45,631 nt of DNA. Source: Verrucomicrobiales bacterium. GTDB lineage: Bacteria > Verrucomicrobiota > Verrucomicrobiia > Verrucomicrobiales > DEV007. The position numbers and the translations under genes are program-made. Location of the stretch: positions 26,088 through 71,718 of the forward strand of contig JARGOD010000012.1 of assembly GCA_029210205.1 (NCBI GenBank), in the 5' to 3' direction. Under the pieces are notes generated by a model. It was given only the letters and a program-made list of their open reading frames with translations. It searched no databases and was not told the origin of the DNA. The first letter of the stretch is position 1. Every line of letters begins with the position of its first letter. Of the stretch, positions 37,064 through 44,933 are shown one piece after another.

Positions 37064-37098
37064 GGGTGAAAATTTCCGGAGGAGAACTCCGGTCACCC
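37064..37098 (-). promoter_or_regulatory. 5' leader hairpin directly before the copy A start codon
   Basis: Nested stems GGGTGA/TCACCC (37064-37069 with 37093-37098) and CCGGAG/CTCCGG (37076-37081 with 37087-37092), with a six-base AAATTT bulge on one side. The structure ends two bases before the ATG at 37061 and could affect ribosome access. The inner GGAG of the stem is the only Shine-Dalgarno-like string nearby. Confidence 0.4.
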
Positions 37099-37115
37099 GC
37101 AAATGCTGTTTTTCA

Positions 37116-37147
37116 GAAAAAGGTTAACAAGTTTCTGAAACTTTTTC
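37116..37147 (-). terminator. Terminator-like structure after the 116-aa secreted protein gene
   Basis: AAGTTT-CTG-AAACTT at 37129-37143 and a competing outer stem GAAAAAG/CTTTTTC (37116-37122 with 37141-37147). On the minus strand a CTTTTTC tract follows the inner hairpin. It lies 6 bases after the stop of the 116-aa gene and would separate it from copy A of the PSCyt1 gene. Confidence 0.4.
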
Positions 37148-37152
37148 CTCTC

Positions 37153-37503
37153 TTACTTATGAGAGAAATCGAGCACCCAGTGGCGTCCGTCTGCGGCCCA
37201 GAGCGTGACGCGTGTCTGGTTATTGGAAATTGGTCCGCTGACCGGGATCCGCTGATTGCCCTGAAATACCGTGCCAACATAGGTCTCGCCCTTTTTCATT
37301 CCGGAGAAGAAAATCGGAGAGGCGCCGGTAGGTAGGTAGAGAGCACGCTGGTTTCCGTTGGCGGTGAGACCGTAAGTGTTGCCGTCGCTGCACTTCCAGT
37401 AGGAAGCGTAGTAGTCCTGTCCGTCGCTGGCCTCGAGCGAGGTGGCAGGAAGGAAAAACGTGGCGATCAGGGCGAAGAAAGAGAGAGCAAGCGTCGTTTT
37501 CAT
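37153..37503 (-). CDS. Small secreted protein of unknown function
   Basis: 116 aa, not recognised. A Sec signal (MKTTLALSFFALIATFFLPA) is followed by about 90 residues rich in aromatic, Gly and Asn residues (YYASYWKCSDGNTYGLTANG, VGTVFQGNQRIPVSGPISNN), which suggests a small beta-barrel or sandwich. A single cysteine lies in WKCSDGN. It stands between the two PSCyt1/DUF1501 modules, with a terminator-like structure after it and a repeat element before it, so it is probably its own transcription unit. Confidence 0.65.
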   Translation of the reverse strand: MKTTLALSFFALIATFFLPATSLEASDGQDYYASYWKCSDGNTYGLTANGNQRALYLPTGASPIFFSGMKKGETYVGTVFQGNQRIPVSGPISNNQTRVTLWAADGRHWVLDFSHK

Positions 37504-37584
37504 GATGTCGTGACGACTATGTCTGCCGTTTCATTCAAAAAAGGAAGAGAAAATTTTCTTCGTTTTCGTTTCGTGTTGCCAAGG

Positions 37585-37743
37585 CACCGCAGAGTTTAAC
37601 CACTGAAAACTCAGAATACACTGAAGGCATCAATGATGCCTGATATCCATCCGCCTCAATTTTATCTACCAAGTTTCAGTGTATTCAGTGCCTTCTGTGG
37701 TTCCAAAAATGCAAAGCCAGGGCTCCGCAGAATTTAACCACTG
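37585..37743. repeat. Inverted-repeat element with flanking direct repeats (AACCACTGA family)
   Basis: Arms at 37598-37625 and 37675-37702 agree at 23 of 28 positions (both end AATACACTGAA and begin AACCAC in reverse complement). The longer unit CCGCAGAxTTTAACCACTG occurs directly repeated at 37588-37605 and 37726-37743. It fills most of the 254-bp gap between the 116-aa gene and the DUF1501 gene and holds no coding sequence. A third member of the family seen at 22639 and 33755. Confidence 0.6.
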
Positions 37744-37757
37744 CACCCCAAAGCAGT

Positions 37758-39110
37758 CTAAGCCACAATGTCCTGGGCGACATTTCCGTGCACATCCGTG
37801 AGTCGGAAGTCACGACCGGCGTAGCGGTAGGTCAGCTTTTTGTGATTCAACCCTAACAGGTGCATAATCGTCGCGTGCCAGTCATGGATGTGCATTTTGT
37901 TTTCGACGGCTTCGTTGCCGTGCTCGTCGGTCGCGCCGTAGCGCATGCCTCCTTTGGCACCGCCTCCGGCCATCCAGGTGGTGAAGCCTCTGGAGTTGTG
38001 TCCGCGACCGTCACCTTCTCCGGTGGCGGTGCGGCCGAATTCGCCTCCCCAGAGAATGAGGGTGTCCTTGAGCATGTCGCGATCTTTCAGATCCTGGAGC
38101 AGAGCCGCGATGGGGCCGTCGGTCTCGCCGCAGGTCTGGGTGAGGTTTTCCTTCAACTTGTCGTGGTGATCCCAGTTGCCGTGAACGATTTCCACGAAAC
38201 GCACGCCGCGTTCGACCATGCGACGGGCGAGGAGGCAATGCTTGCCGAATGATTCTGACTCACCGCCGATACCGTAAGACTCGAGCGTGTCGGGTGTCTC
38301 GGACTCGTAGTCGAGGAGCTCCGGCATCGAGGTCTGCATGTGATAGGCGAGCTCGGTGGACTGGATCATGCCCTCGGTCTCAGGAGAGTGCACATCCCGC
38401 TCGAGCTGGTTCCGGTTCAGCCACTGCACGAAGTCGAGCTGCTTCCGCTGCGCGTCAGCGTCCATCTTCGTGTTCCGGATGTTCGGCACGCGGGGAGGTC
38501 CTGCGGTGGGGTTGTCGCCGCCGATCATCGTGGCCTGGTAGTAGGCAGGGAGAAAAGCACTGCTGTAATCGCCCTTTTGGCCGCCGCCGAGAACGACGTA
38601 GCCGGGCACGTTGGTATTCTCAGTGCCGAGACCGTAGAGCGCCCACGCGCCCATCGAGGGCCGGATAAAATTCACGCTGCCAGTATGCATCGCGGTGACA
38701 GCTGGCTGGTGATTCGACGAGTCACCGTGCATGCTGTTGATGAGGCAGAGGTCATCGGCATGCTGCGCGACGTTTGGGAAGAGCTCGGAGATCCAGAGAC
38801 CGCTCTCGCCGTGCTGGTTGAACTCGAAGGGGGATCCCATCAGATCGCGGCCGCCATATTTCCCGGGCTTGCCGGAGTCTTTGGTGAGCTGTGGTTTGTA
38901 ATCGAACGTGTCGACATGTGAGGGGGCGCCACGCATCGAGAGGTAGATGACGTTCTTCGCGCGGGGAGCGAAGTGCGGCTGCTTTGCAGCCAGTGGACCG
39001 GTCTTCGCGGCGAGAGCTCTTTCCTCGGTGAGGGCGGTCATGGCGATGCCTCCCAGTCCGGTGGTCAGGGTCTGGAGAGCGCCGCGGCGGGTGAAAGCGT
39101 TTTGAAACAT
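37758..39110 (-). CDS. DUF1501 Tat-exported protein, copy B
   Basis: 450 aa. Tat signal FTRRGALQTLTTGLGG at the N-terminus, then the family blocks YLSMRGAPSHVDTFDYKP, HGNWDHHDKL, WGGEFGRTA, GRGHNSRGFTTWMAGG and WHATIMHLLGL. It differs from copy A in using a shorter leader and an uncharged segment before the first block. It follows the 859-aa PSCyt1 protein by 20 bp, so the two are an operon. The metal-site pattern is that of the alkaline phosphatase superfamily; the substrate is unknown. Confidence 0.9.
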   Translation of the reverse strand: MFQNAFTRRGALQTLTTGLGGIAMTALTEERALAAKTGPLAAKQPHFAPRAKNVIYLSMRGAPSHVDTFDYKPQLTKDSGKPGKYGGRDLMGSPFEFNQHGESGLWISELFPNVAQHADDLCLINSMHGDSSNHQPAVTAMHTGSVNFIRPSMGAWALYGLGTENTNVPGYVVLGGGQKGDYSSAFLPAYYQATMIGGDNPTAGPPRVPNIRNTKMDADAQRKQLDFVQWLNRNQLERDVHSPETEGMIQSTELAYHMQTSMPELLDYESETPDTLESYGIGGESESFGKHCLLARRMVERGVRFVEIVHGNWDHHDKLKENLTQTCGETDGPIAALLQDLKDRDMLKDTLILWGGEFGRTATGEGDGRGHNSRGFTTWMAGGGAKGGMRYGATDEHGNEAVENKMHIHDWHATIMHLLGLNHKKLTYRYAGRDFRLTDVHGNVAQDIVA

Positions 39111-39130
39111 GATAGGACGAAGGTGGAGGA

Positions 39131-41710
39131 TTAATGGATCGTGCGGAACTCGGCGCTCATCATGAGGGCCTGGCAGAGTGCGGCGAGTTTGGCGGTTTCC
39201 GGAGAAAGTGGTTCGGTCGGTTCAGTGGTTGGAGCGGGTTCATTTCGTTTCCCTTTTTTGCCCTTCCCTTTCATCGCACCCCTGTCGCGACCGGGCCCCG
39301 GAAGCGCTGCCGGTTCAATTACCGGAGGTTCCCCGGGATCGAATTCCCTGAGGAATTGCATGCTGTGGTCGATCTCCATCGTTGTCGCGGCCCTGTTGTA
39401 CGCAAGCAGGAAAGCATTGCTGACCTGTTCCTTCATCGCGGGGAAGCGGTTTTGGAGCAAGTTGGCCATCGCTTCTGCTTGAACCTGCACGAGCTCGCTA
39501 TTCATGAGATGCAGCGACTGAGGCGCGACATTGGTGGTGCTGCGTTGTCCGACCGTTCCCTGAGGATCAGGAAAATCGAAGAGCCCGAGCTCGTCCGGCA
39601 GCGCATCGCGAAGCACCGGAAGGTAGAGCGAGCGGCCACGAAACAAAGCCGTGTTGAATGTTTCCTCCCCTTCCCCGCGGCGACCCCCAAGACGGGAGTT
39701 CCCGGCTTCGTAGGCCATCGAGCTTTCCGGTCGGGTGCGATCGAGAAGGCCGCTGACAAGTAACATCTGATCACGGAGTGCTTCGGCATCCAGTTGCCGT
39801 GGCTTGGCACGCCAGTGAGTCGTGTTGGCCGGATCCTTGGCGTAGTGCGCTTCGTCGTAGGTCGAGGCGAGTTGGTAGGTCTCGCTGAGCACGATCTCGC
39901 GGATGAGGGTCTTGATGGACCAGCCGCTTTCCATAAATCGGATCGCGAGAAAGTCGAGCAGCTCGAGGCTCGTGGGAGGCAATCCGGTCGTTCCGAAGTT
40001 GTCCATTGTTTCGACAATGGGTGATCCGGTGAGATGCAGCCAGATGCGGTTCACCATGACCCGGGCGGTGAGCGGATTTTGCGTCGAGGTGATCCATTGC
40101 GCGAGCTCGAGCCGTCCACTCTCGTCGGTCGGCAGCTCCGGAGCATCAGTTAAGTCGAGCACCTGCAGGAAACCACGATCGACTTCCTGAGCGATCTTGT
40201 TCACGTCTCCCGCAATGAGGATGTTCGAATTTTCGACGGTGCCTTCCTGGGCGCCCATCGCGAACGTTTTCTCGCTGCCGTCAGGATTGAGAAATTCCAG
40301 TTCACTCTCGGTGCGCATGATTTGTTGACGGATTCGCACGAGATCCCGCTGCTCGATTCCATTTTCCTCGAGCATGTCCTTATCCGGCGCTGCTCCTTCG
40401 GCTTTTCCTTTACCCTTACCACCCTTGCCGCCTGTCATGCCCCGCATCTCGCGGTTCTTCTCGCGTAGATCAGCGAGGTGCTGCACCTTCTCTTCGTAGA
40501 GATTGCTCTGGTCCTCGCTTAATCCCGCGTCAGCGATGGGCAAGTCCAGCAACTCCGTGGTGCGGTGATTCTGATTGCCGGCGATTGTGCCCCACAGCGT
40601 GTCAGTGCTTTGGAAAATGCCAGCCATGGCGTAGTAATCGGCGGTCGGGATGGGGTCGAACTTGTGATCGTGGCAGCGGGCGCAGGATACGGTCGTGCCG
40701 AGGAATCCCCTAGTGACCGTGTCGATCTGTTCGTCGATGAGATTCATCGCAAAGACCTGCGGGTTTTTCTCATTCTGCTTCTTCGGTCCCAGCGCAAGAA
40801 ATCCGGTCGCGATAAGATTCTTCTGCCGGGTCTCATCGTTGGGAGCAGAGAGGAGATCCCCGGCGAGGTGCTCGGTGAGGAGCTGGTCGTAGGGCTTGTC
40901 CTCGTTGAACGAGTCGATTACGTAGTTCCGGAAACGCCACGCATAGGGGTAGACAATGTTCAGGGTGCCGCTGGATTCGCCGTAGCGAACGACGTCGAGC
41001 CAATGCCTTCCCCAGCGCTCGCCGTAATGTTCGGAGGCGAGAAGCTGATCGACTTTATCGGTGAAGGCGGCCTCGCGATTTACTTTGAACGCTTTGGTGA
41101 AGGCAACGACTTCGGGCGGTGTTGGTGGGAGTCCGGTAAGGTCGAAAGTGATGCGTCGCAACAATGTCAGGGCATCTGCAGACCCGACCGGCGTCACGCC
41201 CATCTCCGTTTGCATGCCGCCGATAATGGCATCGATCGATTTTTCCGCGGGGCGGGCCGGCTTTTGGTAGGACCAGTGTTCCCTCCCTTTCTCGATGTCG
41301 ATGCCGGAGTCCTCCACCTCGAAGGTTTCCCGTTCGCGAGGATCAGGAGCACCCATTTTGACCCACTCAGTCAGCTTCGCGATGACATCATCCGGCATCT
41401 TCTGCTTTGGTGGCATTTCAAAGTCAGGATCGTTCCAGGTCACCGCATCAACAAAGAGGCTGTATTCCCAGTTCTCGTCGTCAAAGAGAGAACCAGTGCT
41501 TCCGCCTTCGCGCATGCCTTCGCGCGTGTCGAGATAGAGACCGCCGCGAGATTCCCCCTGCTCGACCGAGTGACACTCGTAGCAGTATTTGATCAGGTTT
41601 GGGCGAACATGAGTCTCGAAGTAGTCGAGGTGCTCAGGAGAGATCGCTTCTTCCGATTGTGCGTTTGTCAGGAAGACGGATAGAAGGCTGAAAAGAATGA
41701 AGCTTCTCAT
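39131..41710 (-). CDS. Secreted PSCyt1-DUF1549-DUF1553 multidomain protein, copy B
   Basis: 859 aa. Signal peptide to about residue 18, PSCyt1 heme motif CYECH at 43-47, MPPKQK distal segment near 100, DUF1549 about 155-360 (LRRITFDLTGLPPTPPEV, HYGERWGRHWLDVVRYGES) with a second CARCHDHKFDPIPTADYY near 341, and DUF1553 about 528-765 (LELAQWITSTQNPLTARVMV, then NRIW). Two Lys/Gly-rich runs interrupt it: GGKGGKGKGKAEG near 426 and MKGKGKKGKRNEP near 812. Copy A lacks them. It starts the module with DUF1501 copy B 20 bp downstream. Confidence 0.9.
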   Translation of the reverse strand: MRSFILFSLLSVFLTNAQSEEAISPEHLDYFETHVRPNLIKYCYECHSVEQGESRGGLYLDTREGMREGGSTGSLFDDENWEYSLFVDAVTWNDPDFEMPPKQKMPDDVIAKLTEWVKMGAPDPRERETFEVEDSGIDIEKGREHWSYQKPARPAEKSIDAIIGGMQTEMGVTPVGSADALTLLRRITFDLTGLPPTPPEVVAFTKAFKVNREAAFTDKVDQLLASEHYGERWGRHWLDVVRYGESSGTLNIVYPYAWRFRNYVIDSFNEDKPYDQLLTEHLAGDLLSAPNDETRQKNLIATGFLALGPKKQNEKNPQVFAMNLIDEQIDTVTRGFLGTTVSCARCHDHKFDPIPTADYYAMAGIFQSTDTLWGTIAGNQNHRTTELLDLPIADAGLSEDQSNLYEEKVQHLADLREKNREMRGMTGGKGGKGKGKAEGAAPDKDMLEENGIEQRDLVRIRQQIMRTESELEFLNPDGSEKTFAMGAQEGTVENSNILIAGDVNKIAQEVDRGFLQVLDLTDAPELPTDESGRLELAQWITSTQNPLTARVMVNRIWLHLTGSPIVETMDNFGTTGLPPTSLELLDFLAIRFMESGWSIKTLIREIVLSETYQLASTYDEAHYAKDPANTTHWRAKPRQLDAEALRDQMLLVSGLLDRTRPESSMAYEAGNSRLGGRRGEGEETFNTALFRGRSLYLPVLRDALPDELGLFDFPDPQGTVGQRSTTNVAPQSLHLMNSELVQVQAEAMANLLQNRFPAMKEQVSNAFLLAYNRAATTMEIDHSMQFLREFDPGEPPVIEPAALPGPGRDRGAMKGKGKKGKRNEPAPTTEPTEPLSPETAKLAALCQALMMSAEFRTIH

Positions 41711-41742
41711 GGGTAAAATAGAACTCCGTTTCCTGAAAAGAG

Positions 41743-41781
41743 TTGCGGAGAGGTTTGGTAAAATGGCGTAAACCTCCGCAA
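41743..41781 (-). terminator. Strong hairpin after the ABM gene
   Basis: TTGCGGAG-AG-GTTT pairs with AAACCTCCGCAA: twelve base pairs with a two-base bulge and a 13-base loop, one base past the ABM stop codon. On the minus strand it is followed by CTCTTTTC. It probably ends the ABM transcript and separates it from the PSCyt1 operon, whose leader begins inside it. Confidence 0.5.
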
Positions 41782-41782
41782 A

Positions 41783-42073
41783 TCACGACACTGGAGTCAT
41801 TTCGTGGAGCGTGAAATGATCCACTGCGCCTTCTGTCGCCGCGGCGTACTCCGCGAGGTGCGGCTGCTCCATGTGGGCGAGCCAGAGTTCGCGGGAAGCC
41901 CAGTTCTCGTAGAACATAAAGTGAGCTGGATTCTCGTTGTCCTGATGAAGATCGTAATTGAGGCAACCCTCCTCGGCGAGGGTCGGGGCAATGATCTTCA
42001 GGAGTTCGGATTTGACGAGTTCGATCTGATCCGGTTTGGCGAAAATGTTAGCAACGATAGTAAGTTTTGACAT
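41783..42073 (-). CDS. Antibiotic biosynthesis monooxygenase-fold protein (YgiN-like)
   Basis: 96 aa, one ABM ferredoxin-like domain. Typical features are LTIVANIFAKPDQIELVKSE at the start, EEGCLNYDLHQDNENPAHFM in the middle, and YENWASRELWLAHMEQPHL, the conserved W-x-S-x-x-x-x-x-x-H region. Relatives act as quinol monooxygenases or bind small aromatic compounds. There is no signal peptide. It stands alone between two non-coding stretches, a repeat-rich one upstream and a terminator-like hairpin downstream. Confidence 0.85.
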   Translation of the reverse strand: MSKLTIVANIFAKPDQIELVKSELLKIIAPTLAEEGCLNYDLHQDNENPAHFMFYENWASRELWLAHMEQPHLAEYAAATEGAVDHFTLHEMTPVS

Positions 42074-42102
42074 GATGATTGGTTTTTGGTCAGCGATTCA
42101 AT

Positions 42103-42127
42103 AGGGTTGAGCCAAAGAGTCAACCCT
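42103..42127. repeat. Perfect 8-bp-stem hairpin in the ABM leader
   Basis: AGGGTTGA-GCCAAAGAG-TCAACCCT, 30 bp upstream of the ABM start. No T-run follows on either strand. It could terminate readthrough from the helicase gene or be part of the repeat that follows at 42157-42241. Confidence 0.45.
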
Positions 42128-42156
42128 GTTAGGTCGTGGGTAGCTAGATGCTCAGG

Positions 42157-42241
42157 ATTCGCGGTCATCTGCGAGAGCCGAACAGGCTCATCTGCGTTAA
42201 ATAGTTTTGGGAAACGCGTATGGTCGCAGATGAGAGCGAAT
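42157..42241. repeat. TCATCTGCG repeat element between the helicase and ABM genes
   Basis: ATTCGCGGTCATCTGCGA (42157-42174) and, in reverse complement, ATTCGCTCTCATCTGCGA (42224-42241) match at 16 of 18 positions. A third TCATCTGCG is direct at 42188-42196. This 85-bp element occupies the 188-bp gap between genes and has no coding content. Confidence 0.5.
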
Positions 42242-42261
42242 AAGTCGCGAATGGGGAACCT

Positions 42262-43509
42262 CTATTCCGCGGCCTTGCGAGCAGCAGCTTCGCGAAGCTT
42301 ATCTTTCTTGCTCTTGCGGCGGCCTTTGATGCCACCAGTTCCAGCCGAAGCAGGTTTTGCTTCTGCGACTTCGGAGGTTTCGAAGCCTGCGATCTCTTCG
42401 CGGGCCAGACGAAAATCATTTCGCTTTTCGATGAGACGAAAGTGGGCCTCATTTTCCGCGGTCACGAAACTCACGGCATCGCCACTTTCGCCGGCACGTC
42501 CCGTTCTTCCGATGCGATGCGTGTAGTCATCAGGTGAGCGGGGCAGGTCGTAGTTCACGACGACGGGTAACTGCTCAATGTCGAGGCCGCGGGCGGCAAG
42601 ATCGGTCGCGACCATGACCTTGAAATGCGAGTTTTTAAAATCCTCGAGGGCCTCACTTCTTGCTCCTTGTCCGAGATCTCCGTGAAATGCCCAGGACCGA
42701 ATGCCGTTTCTTCGCAACTTCATCGCGACATGATCTGCGGTGTATTGTGAACCGACAAAGACAAGGACACGCTTCCAATCCTCATGTTCGATGAGATGAC
42801 GTAGCAGTGGAGTGCGTTTGTCCTGATCGACGCGGATCGCCCGCTGCGAAATATCCGGGGTGTTCTCCGGTTCGTCATCGACGCGGATACTGATCGGTTC
42901 GCGGAGCCACTCGCGGGCGAGCGCTTCCACCTTCTTTGGAAACGTCGCCGAGAAAAGGAGGTTCTGTCTCCGGTCAGGCAAGAGCTCGAGAATCTGCGTG
43001 AGCTCCTCGGCAAAACCAAGATCGAGTAGACGGTCTGCTTCATCGAGCACCAGTGATTTCACCCCGGAAAGTGACAATGCATTCTTACTGACGAGATCGA
43101 GAAGGCGCCCGGGTGTCGCAACAACAAAGTCAGCGCCTCCGCGAAGAGCCATCATTTGCGGATTGATCGAGACACCGCCGACCGCGCTGACAATTTTGGG
43201 TCGTTCTGCAAGGTGCGCCGAGCATTCCTGAACGACCGACCGAACCTGAGCCGCGAGCTCCCGCGTTGGAACGAGGATAAGGGCGTTGAGCGGACGATTG
43301 CGGGTCACGCGTTGTGCGTCAACGAACCAGCGTTGAAGCAAGGGCAGGACAAACGCCGTTGTCTTTCCGGAGCCTGTCTGCGCTGTCGCGAGAACCTCTC
43401 GGCCATCCAGAATTACCGGAATCGCTTCCGATTGAATGCGAGTCGGATCAGGATAGTGGCTCACCGCGCGGAGGAGCGGCTCGGCCAGTGGAAAATCTGA
43501 GAAGGGCAT
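42262..43509 (-). CDS. DEAD-box RNA helicase (RhlE/SrmB type)
   Basis: 415 aa, ATP-dependent RNA helicase of the cytoplasm. Motifs in order are the Q-motif region near residue 25, Walker A AQTGSGKT (43-50), PTREL (81-85), GG and TPGR (to 135), DEAD (156-159), SAT (187-189) and HRIGRTGR near 325. A short basic tail (KGRRKSKKDKLREAAARKAA) follows the two RecA domains and probably binds RNA. Likely roles are ribosome assembly or cold adaptation. It is 107 bp from the cupin-like gene end and is unrelated to the glycan genes. Confidence 0.92.
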   Translation of the reverse strand: MPFSDFPLAEPLLRAVSHYPDPTRIQSEAIPVILDGREVLATAQTGSGKTTAFVLPLLQRWFVDAQRVTRNRPLNALILVPTRELAAQVRSVVQECSAHLAERPKIVSAVGGVSINPQMMALRGGADFVVATPGRLLDLVSKNALSLSGVKSLVLDEADRLLDLGFAEELTQILELLPDRRQNLLFSATFPKKVEALAREWLREPISIRVDDEPENTPDISQRAIRVDQDKRTPLLRHLIEHEDWKRVLVFVGSQYTADHVAMKLRRNGIRSWAFHGDLGQGARSEALEDFKNSHFKVMVATDLAARGLDIEQLPVVVNYDLPRSPDDYTHRIGRTGRAGESGDAVSFVTAENEAHFRLIEKRNDFRLAREEIAGFETSEVAEAKPASAGTGGIKGRRKSKKDKLREAAARKAAE

Positions 43510-43616
43510 TTTGGAAGTCTAGCGCCGAATGGGGGTTGGGGCGAGTGTGCAACTCTGATCGCGGAGGAGGCCTGACCTTTTCGGTTTCTCTTGATCTTGC
43601 TCTTCCGTCGTAAGGA

Positions 43617-44831
43617 TCAGGATTTGTGATCCAAAAGCCGCCCAAGACATGATTTTTTCAACGCATCGTGAATCGCTGAGAATTCTTCCGTCCAGTTTCC
43701 AGTCTCCGGACCAGCCTCCAGCACTTCTTTGAGCCCATCGATCAGGAGAACGGACTGTCTTTCACTCGCGATTTCTCCATTATCCGGAAAAGTCGCATCC
43801 AGCAGGGTGAGACCAAAATCGGTGGGCTCGATCAGTTCTCCGGCCCATTCCAGGATCGTCTCGATTGGGGACTGGTTGGGAAATCGCGCTTCGATGAATG
43901 CTAATATATCTTTGCGCGTCGGGACATTCATGAGGAGCGCGAGGAAGAAACGATGATCGGGATCTTCAATGTGATAGCGCATTCGGGATATCGTATCGCG
44001 GCGCATGGATTCGGCGAGCGTAGCAGGAATTCCTCCTGCGAGGTCCCCGTGTCTTTCTTGAAACACGGCAAGAACTGGTTCCCACTCCTCAAGATCCTGA
44101 AGTCGCTCCATCGTGTGAAGGAGGATGTGGAAGCCCCGTTCAAAGTCGAGCCCCTCTATCATTTCACTGACAAACGAGACATAACCCGGATCGTCGAGCG
44201 TTTCGAGGACGCTGAGGAGTTGCTTGCGGCGTAGCGTGAGCGCGTCCGTTTGAAGCGGGTCAATGGCGAGGTGAGGTGGCAGGTAGTTATATTGTGGCCC
44301 GGTACCCGGATCGTGATGAGTTCGAACGACGACGGTGACAGAGGGGGTATCGAGGTGGAAGAGAGAGTGTATGCACCGTCGGCCGGAGGTGATAGGGATG
44401 GTGCATCCCGTCTCGAGTAGTTCGACCTGCTGCATTTTGAGGTCGCCGGTTCGCAAATGTGGTGTGACTGAGCGGGCATTCTCAAACTCGAATTCCGAAT
44501 GAATGCTGGACCCTTCCATGACATGAAACGCACCGGAAAATTCGTGCTGATGAATGTCGGTTGTTCCTTCCAACCAGAAAAGAATCTGAATGTAAAAACG
44601 CTGATCGTTAAAGGCCACCAATTCGGGCTGACCGAATCCGGACTGGCTTTGAAAGGGTTGGTTGTCGTTGCAAAGAAATTCGTGAATCAGCTCTTCGAGA
44701 TTCACTTCCTGCGACGGTGGAGATTCATTGATCGCGATCCGGGCAAGCTCCGGAAAGACATCGAGCGAGAAATTCTGTTCTCGCCATCGTTCGAGGACAG
44801 TCTGCCCCAGTCTTTCAAAATACGGATTCAT
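43617..44831 (-). CDS. Cupin-like protein with an all-alpha C-terminal half, function unknown
   Basis: 404 aa, not recognised as a named family. Residues 75-165 look like a cupin or cysteine-dioxygenase-like barrel: FYIQILFWLEGTTDIHQHEF contains HxH (His94, His96) and is followed by AFHVMEGSSIH, with CIHSLFHLDTPSVTVVVRTH on the closing strands. From about 200 on, the chain is helical (TLRRKQLLSVLETLDDPGYV, then ILAFIEARFPNQSPIETILE). There is no signal peptide. A metal-dependent dioxygenase or a sensor would fit; neither can be shown. It diverges from the DUF1080 gene over 102 bp. Confidence 0.7.
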   Translation of the reverse strand: MNPYFERLGQTVLERWREQNFSLDVFPELARIAINESPPSQEVNLEELIHEFLCNDNQPFQSQSGFGQPELVAFNDQRFYIQILFWLEGTTDIHQHEFSGAFHVMEGSSIHSEFEFENARSVTPHLRTGDLKMQQVELLETGCTIPITSGRRCIHSLFHLDTPSVTVVVRTHHDPGTGPQYNYLPPHLAIDPLQTDALTLRRKQLLSVLETLDDPGYVSFVSEMIEGLDFERGFHILLHTMERLQDLEEWEPVLAVFQERHGDLAGGIPATLAESMRRDTISRMRYHIEDPDHRFFLALLMNVPTRKDILAFIEARFPNQSPIETILEWAGELIEPTDFGLTLLDATFPDNGEIASERQSVLLIDGLKEVLEAGPETGNWTEEFSAIHDALKKSCLGRLLDHKS

Positions 44832-44933
44832 GAAACCTATCTTTCGGCCACGGGATGGGTCTCGACAAGCGGCAACCTTCCCGGGGCGAGTTGGTATTGC
44901 GTCGTCTCATGACACTCTGATAGATTGAAGGCG

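Noticed and set aside
20648-42135. TCAACCCTGTCAGGTC at 20648-20663 and TCAACCCTGTTAGGTC at 42120-42135
   Set aside because: 15 of 16 bases match, but several such matches are expected by chance in 45 kb, and one lies inside the start of the beta-helix gene. It may be part of a dispersed repeat, but the window alone cannot show this.
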